Source: Sorex araneus
Taxonomy: Eukaryota; Chordata; Mammalia; Eulipotyphla; Soricidae
Direction of reading: 5' to 3'
DNA length: 64,000 nucleotides
Assembly: GCF_027595985.1 (NCBI RefSeq)
Contig: NC_073304.1
Span: 45,391,137-45,455,136, forward strand
In this document: positions 57,050-64,000 of the stretch, in pieces
How positions within the stretch are numbered: position 1 is the stretch's first letter
Layout: the number at the start of each line of letters is the position of its first letter
The notes under the pieces: generated by a model
Told to the model about the DNA's origin: nothing
The model's database searches: none
The model's input: only the letters and a program-made list of their open reading frames with translations
Program-made: the position numbers and the translations under genes

Positions 57050-57275
57050 AAATGAATGAACGAGAGAGAGAAAGAGAGAGAGAGAAAGAGAAAGAGAGAG
57101 AGAGAGAGGAGAGAGAGAGAACAGGGGTGGGGGTGGGAGGGAAACTGAGGACACCGTTGGTGGGAAATGTGCATTGGTTAAGAGAAGGGTTTTGTAATAT
57201 TATAAAACTGAAACCCAATCATGAACAACTTTATAATTGTGTATCTCACTGTGATTCAATGAAAAAAAATTTTTT
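57050..57275 (+). mobile_element. 5'-truncated L1 tail with (GA)n
   Basis: The GA tract at 57061-57121 is followed by the L1 tail 'gagggaaactgaggacaccg ... gaacaactttataattgtgt' and an A run. Confidence 0.75.
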
Positions 57276-57599
57276 CTTAAATGAGTGAGCTACTTGTGTA
57301 TGTAGCATTACGGAAGAATCTCAAAGACAAAGCCCCAAAACATTAGGCTGAGCTAAAAAAAGAAAAGAATACATATGATTCCATTTAACAGAGTTCAAGA
57401 ACAGGTCAAATGAGTTCATAGTTTTAGAAAACAGAACAGTTGTGACCTGTGGGGCTGGACCAGGAGAATTTTTTGTGGGGTTATGGCATTGTTCTCTATC
57501 TTGTTTTAGGGAGTTGTGATATGGGTGTGCACATTAAACAAACTTTCGATACACTAAGAGTCTCTGTGCTGCTTGTCATCTTTAAATTCTACCCTCATG

Positions 57600-58710
57600 C
57601 AACTTATGACACCGCACACAGAAATAAGAGCATCTATAGCAAAAAGTCATATATTTTGCACACCTGATATTGTAGGTTGTATCATTGCTGTATATTAATT
57701 CCTCTCCCAGTGCTGGTAAAACAGGTACTCCAAGGGCAAAGGGTAAAGTGGATGACACAGCCACGGATATTGAGAAACCATACCCGCCAGGAAAGACCAG
57801 GGTTCTCAGTGCCTGCAACCTTAATCCAGTGCTTTAGAAACAAATGTAAGTGCACAGAAAACAACACTGGCAGTCACTGTCTCTGCCCCATACAGAGGAA
57901 CTCTTGGTCAGATAGCAGCAGTAGCAGGAGTGATCTTTCCCCAAAACCCTGGGAGAAGGACTTTTCCTCTGAGTACAGGGCTTGGGGGTTAGGACCCCTT
58001 AAATAAGTACTGAGCTCTATCAACAAGAAGGAAATGAGGGTGGCATTTGGACAACCAATATTCTCTGCTCTAACTCTCATTCTTCCCTACTCCATGGATT
58101 ATATATCTCAGCCACAGTTTCCAGATCCTTGTGCCATCCATGACGACCAGAAAAAAATGTTTCACCCAATTAAGCAAAGACTGCTAGTCTACAATTATGT
58201 GCAAAGCCCTTTCCTCTTGAAAGTGCCTCATTATTCAAGACACAGGCCCACGTCCTCCGTAGGCATTGTATATGCCGATGTGATGATGGGATAAATAGTT
58301 ACGTGTTATCTCACATTTGTGGGAGACCCTGAGATGGTAAGGCAAGGTCCTGATGCAGGGGCTTTTTCTCCTCATCACTGGGACTTTGACAGTCCTGTCA
58401 CCAGCGCCCATATTGATGATGGCTTATGAGCCCAGACTGAAGAGCAGAGAGACTCAGTGCAGACTGTAGAGTGCTGAGCTGCGGCAAGTATCACACACCC
58501 ACTCGGATGACTGATGCGTGGAGACAGCCTGATGTCATCACAGTCCTCAGCAGACCCCAGCGGAAAGGGAAAAAAGAGCTTGCTCTGCAGCCAAGCCGCT
58601 CCCTGGGCTTCAGCAGGGTGGTGCCTGTTTGCCTGTTCCTCCAAGTCCCAGAGCTTTTGATTCCTGCTTGCTGTGCCTCTCCCCAGCTCCCTTTCTCGGC
58701 GCTGGATTTC
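57600..58710. other. Intergenic, nothing recognised
   Basis: Unique-looking, average GC. Several short overlapping open frames on both strands without domain or splice support. Confidence 0.4.
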
Positions 58711-58715
58711 ATTAT

Positions 58716-58763
<48 letters not shown>
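58716..58763 (+). repeat. (GT)n microsatellite
   Basis: About 23 GT units. Confidence 0.96.
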
Positions 58764-58765
<2 letters not shown>

Positions 58766-58769
58766 GTTT

Positions 58770-59240
58770 TCCGATGTGTATTTGAATTTTTCAGGTCCTA
58801 TTCTTAGACAATATTCTTGGATTTTGTGGACTTTGATTTCCAGTTCTCAGGGAGCTGAATGCCTGGCTGGAGAGCAGAGTGGACACAGACTGATGGAAGG
58901 ACAATTTGCACAATGGAAATTTGAAGAGGAAGAGTGAAAAGCTTTGTTTGCTTTTTGCAATTTAGTCCCTTCCATGTGCACAAGTACAAATAGGAATTTC
59001 ATGCAGTATGTAGTGCAAGAATACTCCCCTGGGCTCCAAGGGTTAATACAGCTTTTGAAGACTCCTGAAAATTATTTAAACCAGGAGCATACAGATTGCT
59101 TGCTGCTCAAAAGTGGATCTCCAAAATGCCAAGTGACCCCATTGCTTTCTTCACCAACCGGCGGATCTATGGCTGTCTGATCAAATTGCCCTTTGCCCTC
59201 ATTAAAATGGGTGTATTCTCTTACTGATTGTAGTTGTGCA
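58770..59240. other. Intergenic, nothing recognised
   Basis: No gene or repeat recognised. Confidence 0.4.
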
Positions 59241-59249
59241 ATAATGCCT

Positions 59250-59415
59250 AAAGGAGTGATGTCCAATAGAACTTTCTGGCATGAGGGAAATATTCTATGT
59301 CTGCGCTGTTCAATGTGGTAGTCACCTGTCCCAGGAGGCTACTGAGTTTTTAAAATATGAGACTGAAGAAGTGAATTCTTAGTTTTATTTCTTAAATAAA
59401 TTTAAATTTTAAATT
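59250..59415 (+). mobile_element. Ancient DNA-transposon remnant (MER5/hAT-like?)
   Basis: 'gatgtccaatagaactttct', 'gcgctgttcaatgtggtagt' and the AT-rich end 'taaataaatttaaattttaa' resemble a known non-autonomous mammalian element. A second piece of the same kind lies at 60895-61010. Family name provisional. Confidence 0.45.
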
Positions 59416-59569
59416 CAAAAGTCACACAACATGCTGAATGACTCCTGTATTAGACAACATATGTCTAGAATTTACCTGTATGCTCTGGTAAAATGTGTAA
59501 GACAGGAGTCTTTACATGCCACTGATTTTGGGCAAATCAGCATTCAACCTGCCATGGAATGGTACTCAG

Positions 59570-59735
59570 AGGACCAGAGAGAGATTATAGCGGGTAGGGC
59601 AACACAGCTGACCCGGGTTTGATCCCCAATATCCCATATACTCCCAAAGCACCATCAGTAATTTCTGTGTGCAGAGCCAGGAGTAATCCCTGAGCATCGA
59701 TGGGTGTAGCCCCCAAACCAAACCAAACCAAAGAC
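59570..59735 (+). repeat. SINE, head shortened
   Basis: 'ggaccagagagagattatag', 'acccgggtttgatccccaat', CAAAC-rich tail. Confidence 0.85.
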
Positions 59736-59759
59736 AAAAACCTATATGCAAAGAATCTT

Positions 59760-60080
59760 GGGTAAGATACCTAAAATACTCTCCTTGGGTGAAAAGCAGC
59801 AACTTTTATTTTCTTTGGTTTGAACAATTCCCTACCAGTTCTGTCTCTGCCCAGCCCAAGAGAATGTATTTACCCCTCATTAGACCGAGAGTTCTCTGAA
59901 ACAAATATTTGCCCAATGCTGTTCAACACTTCCCTTCTTTGTGGAAATATGTTCCAAGACCCTTAGTGGAAGCCTAAATCTACAGAGAGGACCAAATTCT
60001 TTATTTGCTGTTTTTCCTATTCATCAAAACCTATGACAAAGTTGAACTTATAAATTAGGCACAGCAAGGAATAATGTCAA
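59760..60080. other. Intergenic, nothing recognised
   Basis: No gene or repeat seen. Confidence 0.45.
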
Positions 60081-60093
60081 GTAAATCAACAAT

Positions 60094-60343
60094 GGACTGG
60101 AGCGATAGCACAGCAGGTAGGGCGTTTGCCTTGCACACGGCTGACCCAGTTCGATTTCTCTGTCCCTCTCCGAGTGCCCAGTAAGCTACCGAGAGTATCC
60201 TGCCCCCATGGCAGAGCCTGGCAAGCTACCCGTGGCGTATTCGATATGCCAAAAACAGTAACAACAAGTCTCACAATGGAGACGTGATTGGTACCCGCTT
60301 GAGCAAATCGATGAACAACGGGATGAGTGTGCTACTGTGCTAC
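60094..60343 (+). repeat. Second-family SINE (long form), well delimited
   Basis: 250 bp: tRNA-derived head with 'cacagcaggtagggcgtttg', then the unique 3' body 'agtaagctaccgagagtatc ... gagcaaatcgatgaacaacg', ending in GTGCTACTGTGCTAC. The 9-bp duplication is atcaacaat at 60085-60093 and atcaataat at 60344-60352. Its end is not a poly-A tail, unlike the SOR-type SINE. Confidence 0.9.
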
Positions 60344-60359
60344 ATCAATAATATGCTGC

Positions 60360-60885
60360 AATAAAAGATGTGCATGTATTATCTTACCCTCTGTGGAGCA
60401 GAAAACAAACAAAAGTTATAGGAACCTGGTCTCTCTCTCTCTCTCAATTATCTTATTACAGGCAATGTTTTCAGACTATGATTGATTATGGGTAACAGTG
60501 TTATGAATATGAGAGCTCTATCATATGTTGCTATGTTCTGTGGTCTTGAGGCCTTCCTTTCTTTCACCCTAGCATTTAATCAAATCTCCCCAGAACTATC
60601 AAGCATATTCACTCCCTTTTTTCCCAACTTCCATTGCTTGAGTCAGATACACAATGACTGCTGGGATTGTTGTTGAACTGACTGCTGCCCAGTCTCACAT
60701 TTATCTGCTCAGGCCCCCTGTGCACAGGCAGCTGGGCAGGTCCACTGTGCACAGCAGCTTGGCAGGAGGTCAGAAGGGCCGAAGTACAGCAACTTACTGA
60801 ATTTTTGAGATCTGCTGTGGATGTCTCTGTTTGGAGAATGTGCCTTTGTAATTAGTACAAAGGAACCACATAATTATGGGGACAA
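60360..60885. other. Intergenic, nothing recognised
   Basis: A (CT)n tract at 60430-60446 and a local imperfect duplication around 60720-60765 ('gtgcacaggcagctgggcag' / 'gtgcacagcagcttggcagg'). No gene. Confidence 0.45.
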
Positions 60886-60894
60886 ATACCTTCA

Positions 60895-61010
60895 TGATTC
60901 AGTATAGTAGCCACTAGCCGCATGTGGTTATTCAAAATTTAAGTAAATTTTACAGTAAAATTTACAGTACAATTTCTCAGGCAACTACAAGTGTCCAATG
61001 GCTTCTGTCC
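60895..61010 (-). mobile_element. Ancient DNA-transposon remnant
   Basis: 'agtagccactagccgcatgt' with AT-rich sequence and 'gtgtccaatggcttctgtcc'. Appears to be the same element type as 59250-59415. Orientation uncertain. Confidence 0.4.
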
Positions 61011-61019
61011 CAGAAATTA

Positions 61020-61980
61020 CTGATAAAGTACATTTTTACCATTGTAGAAAGGTCGAGGGACACAGGGGATAGACTCTCCTTTTAGACCTTTCTCTGTACA
61101 GTTCGTGAATGCAAACAATATTTAAATCAAAACATGGCACTCTATTGCTTAGTTGCCTTCAGTGATTTCCACTTTCATCAGCATCCCAGAGTTAGTAGGC
61201 AGGAAATCAATTTTGGTGGGTTGCTACCAGCATTAAAAATAGCAAAACAGAATGGATGGGAAAGTGTGATGAAGTTTTAGCATTGCTTTGTGAGATTCTT
61301 TTTTAAAAAAAGTTGTACAACGATATCACTTTGTTTCTCTATCTACGTGTCCATATACCTTTCTATAAGTTAATGCTTATATGGTGTTTCACTGAAAAAG
61401 TGTTTCTAATTATGTGTGGTGAGCTAAACAGTTTGACAAACATGGGCTTACAGGGTCTGACGTACGAGTTCCTTTTCCTTAACCAGGCACATAAGAAAGG
61501 GTCTCTGCAACTGACCAGCTCTTCAGATTAGAAAGGGTTACGTTTAAGTCCCTTCTAATGCTCAACCACGCCTTGTGGGGTTCCAATAATTTAGATCTGA
61601 AGTCACTTTAAGATATTACATCCCCCCCCCCACCCATCTTCCCTTTGTGCCTTTGCTCTCTCGAAACCTTGCTTCGAACTGCTTCTGCTTTCTTCCCGTC
61701 TAGAGGACGCCTTGCACGCATCCCGTTATGTCTCCAGGAATCATGCCCTGAGCACTCGCACACAGGGCGGCTTGGTGTGCCCTTCTCTGCCCTTTGACGC
61801 CGCAGACTTCCACCCACATAAGTACTGATGATGTCCTTAGGTGTTCCACATCGCTTCTTTCAGAGAACACGAGCTTCCTCTTTCTCGTCTCCCCTAAGAG
61901 AGAGCACCCTACCGGGAACGTAAACATTTGTTGACGCTCAATGAACATTCGTGTAAAGTAAATCAACGGATGGAAGGAGG
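61020..61980. other. CNIH1 upstream region
   Basis: No repeat recognised; GC rises from about 61600. A C-run lies at 61622-61631. No gene seen. Confidence 0.45.
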
Positions 61981-62115
61981 GCAGAAAGAATCCACAACCC
62001 CGGCGCGGCCGGCTCCGTGTAATGCTCAATCGAGCCAGGAGGGGGCGCGGGCGCGGGCGCGCGGGTGCGCAGGCGCGCCGGGAGGGAGGGCGCGAGGGAG
62101 GGCGGGCGCGCAGTA

Positions 62116-62141
62116 GCGGCGGCGGCGGCGGCGGCGGCGGC
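62116..62141 (+). repeat. CNIH1: (CGG)n tract in the CNIH1 5' region
   Basis: Eight CGG-type triplets (gcggcggcgg...) upstream of the start codon, a short tract of the class that can vary in length. Confidence 0.9.
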
Positions 62142-62241
62142 CGCGGCTGTGGCCGGGGGAAGTGAATGGTTTTACCCAGAGGGCCGTGCGCCGCCTTTCT
62201 CCGCTGGCACGGGCGCCGCTCCGCGCTCCCCCGCCCCGGCC

Positions 62242-62322
62242 ATGGCGTTCACGTTCGCGGCCTTCTGCTACATGCTGGCGCTGCTGCTCACCGCCGCGCT
62301 CATCTTCTTCGCCATCTGGCAC
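62242..62322 (+). CDS. CNIH1: CNIH1 (cornichon homolog 1), first coding exon
   Basis: Cornichon family cargo receptor that helps load TGF-alpha-type ligands and other membrane proteins into COPII vesicles at the ER. The ATG at 62242 has a strong context (G at -3, G at +4). The 81-bp exon encodes 27 residues beginning [20 protein letters not shown] and ending FFAIWH, the first membrane segment, and stops at a consensus donor GTGAGT (62323) in phase 0. The residues match CNIH1; the paralogue CNIH2, as I recall it, has different residues in the ALLLTAAL segment. The next exon (expected IIAFDELKTDY) does not occur before 64000, so the gene continues off the right edge. Position next to GMFB agrees with conserved synteny. 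Confidence 0.95.
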
Positions 62323-64000
62323 GTGAGTGGCCGGGGCGGCGGGGAGGGAAGGGAGAGGCGGGCGAGGCGCCGCGCTGCCCTTCTCCTGCCCCGGGCCCGC
62401 GAGGGCGGCGCGCTCCGGGCCGCGCGGCGAGGGGAGGCCGGGGCCGCCGCGCGTCCTGCCCGCCCGCCGGCCCCCCGCGGCGGGGAGGCGCCCCCCGCGC
62501 GCTCTGTCCCGGGGCCTGGTCCCGGGCCGCGCCCGGCCGCCGGAGCCCCCGGGGAGCGATGTCCGGGGCGCGGGGGAAAGGGAGGCGCCCGGCGGCGTCC
62601 GCAGCCCCGAGCTGAAGTTTGCCGACTTCTTCCCGGCACGGCCGACTTTTCTTCCCGGGCGTGCGGGCAGGAAACGAGGTCTTGGTCCCCGGCGGCTCCG
62701 GGGCGCCGTCCGTTTTCCAGGTCTTTGACTTGTTGGATTGCTTCGGGAGTCGAAAGCGCTTGGCGGCCGATGGAATCGATCACTTTGGAGGGACTGCATC
62801 TCGGAACTTTTCCCCTTCCTTTCTCCTTCCTAAGCCACCTTCAGTGGTGGCCCCCCGGGTAACTGGAGTTTGTCGAGGTCTTTTTAATTGGCTTCTGGAC
62901 CGTACTCGGAGACCTGCAGGGTTTTTTTTTTTTCTTTTTTCTTTTTAGGTCGGTTTTCTTTGGCTCACACCATGTAGCAGTCTTGGGAGCACATCTTTTC
63001 CTGGGAATCTTTGTAAGGGGCAAGGCTCCGTGAGTCAGGGGTTTTGTTTGGGGGCCACACCTGGCTAGGTGCAGGCTAACTCCTGGCTCTGTGCCCAGGC
63101 TAGTCACGCCCGACTCTGCTGGGGGCACTATCGGTGGTGCTGGGGAGCGAACCCGGGCCCGCCGCATCCAAGTCCGGCACCCAACCCGCTGTGCTAGCGC
63201 TCTGCTCTATCCCCCCATCGCTCTGAGTTCTGGTTAGAGATTTGGGGATTCCTGATTTTCCCCCGGGCATCAGAAACGTCCGGAGCCCTCTGAAAGTCGT
63301 CCTTCATTACAAATAGAGCTCCTTCTTTGCCTTGGTCCTGTGTAAAGTCAAGTGCTTTCTGGAATAATGGCTTCGAAGGGAGTGGGCATGGCCCCTCAGA
63401 TGTAAATCTTAAAGCAGGTTTCATCGTATGGTTCATTATATTGGGGGTGTGTAGGGGGGGAGGTAGGAAGACTGATTTAAATGGCATCAGTTTCTTGTGC
63501 CCCAAAAAAGGCTGTAGAGCAATATCACGAATCTTTGATCTTTTCCAAAGATCGTGCATCGTGATCATTATTTTAGACCCCGCCTGGGTGTGCATGCAGC
63601 GGGGAATGTTTCTGGGGGCTGGCCACCTGTGCTGGGAGGAGTGGCTCTCTTGAAATTCTGGTCAGCCACGCTCCCTTGAAGAGCATTCTGGGCTCTTCAT
63701 TTGTTGGCGAAAGAACAATAAAGTAGGTATTTGGGGATGCACACTAGCTCCACCTTAGTCAGCCTCTGACACTAAGATGTCTGGTTCCTTTTCTTCCCGC
63801 CTCAGAGGTGGATTTCAGTCACTTCTTGCTCTTTGTTTTCTGGGGTGGTGAGAATTCTTAGGGGAGAGAGTGCCTTGGGGTGGGTGACTTCCTTTACAGG
63901 TTTATTTTCTTTTTTGCATTGTGAAACAGGTGGTGTTTGCCTTAAGGAACACCCATAACGATGATTTTGTTTGAGCTCTGAAATGCAGGTGTTGCATGAA
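62323..64000 (+). other. CNIH1: CNIH1 intron 1 (partial)
   Basis: Begins GTGAGT, GC-rich at first, then average. Contains one minus SINE (63035-63212). No second exon found. Confidence 0.8.
63035..63212 (-). repeat. SINE in CNIH1 intron 1
   Basis: 'gggggccacacctggctagg', 'gagcgaacccgggcccgccg', 'ccgctgtgctagcgctctgc'. It is GC-rich and contains an extra ~20 bp compared with typical copies. Confidence 0.82.

Larger units (their letters stand above)
61985..62740 (+). promoter_or_regulatory. CNIH1: CNIH1 CpG island promoter
   Basis: Extremely CpG-rich block around CNIH1 exon 1, TATA-less. The NRF1-like motif TGCGCAGGCGC is at 62066-62076, about 175 bp upstream of the ATG. A (GCG)n tract at 62116-62141 probably lies in the 5'UTR. 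All long open frames here on both strands reflect base composition. Confidence 0.8.

Noticed and set aside
62026-62862. Long Pro/Arg/Ala-rich frames on both strands around CNIH1 exon 1
   Set aside because: CpG-island base composition. Only the 27-codon CNIH1 segment has family support and a splice donor; the longest plus frame starts at a GTG.

Overview
This is a eutherian mammal genomic window, very probably from a shrew (Soricidae, Sorex-like). The evidence is three recognisable vertebrate genes with CpG-island promoters and GT-AG introns, plus dozens of copies of one tRNA-derived SINE. That SINE reads 'ggggctggagcaatagcac' at its head, has a pol III B box (ggttcgattcc) and ends '...gtgtgacccaaaaagcAn'; I recognise it as the SOR-type SINE of shrews. 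The species call is inference from the repeats.

Genes. CGRRF1 is on the minus strand, with only its first coding exon here (9219-9322); the gene runs off the left edge. GMFB is complete on the plus strand: seven coding exons from 24677 to 35525, 142 codons plus stop, and a long 3'UTR to about 39270. CNIH1 is on the plus strand, with only its first coding exon here (62242-62322). The order CGRRF1(-) / GMFB(+) / CNIH1(+) is the mirror image of the human 14q22 order as I recall it (CNIH1, GMFB, CGRRF1), so synteny is conserved. The genes do not form a pathway: GMFB is an actin/Arp2/3 regulator, CNIH1 a COPII cargo receptor and CGRRF1 a RING protein. They are simply neighbours.

Layout. 1-9.2 kb is CGRRF1 intron 1, repeat-rich. 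9.2-9.7 kb is the CGRRF1 promoter. 9.7-24.4 kb is the intergenic space between the two divergent genes, with a 3' L1 fragment, a U6 pseudogene, LTRs and many SINEs. 24.4-39.3 kb is GMFB. 39.3-62.0 kb is intergenic, with SINEs, large (CTTT)n/(CCTT)n arrays, L1 3' ends and two solo LTRs. 62.0-64.0 kb is the CNIH1 CpG island, exon 1 and the start of intron 1.

Most notable observations. (i) GMFB intron 4 is a textbook minor-spliceosome (U12) AT-AC intron, with 5' ATATCCTTT, a TTCTTTAAC branch element and 3' AC. (ii) Two copies of a 0.5-0.7 kb composite retroelement, at 31893 and 45641, each have target-site duplications and nearly the same 5' end; they carry a unique body joined to the 3' tail of the local L1s, and look like a discrete non-autonomous L1-tailed family. 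(iii) A second SINE family (at 41421, 48161 and 60094) joins the tRNA head to a 3' part that also occurs, in longer form, in a different element at about 4.15-4.76 kb. (iv) Two solo LTRs of one family and one class-II-like solo LTR could be delimited to the base. All alignments were made by eye, so repeat family names are provisional.
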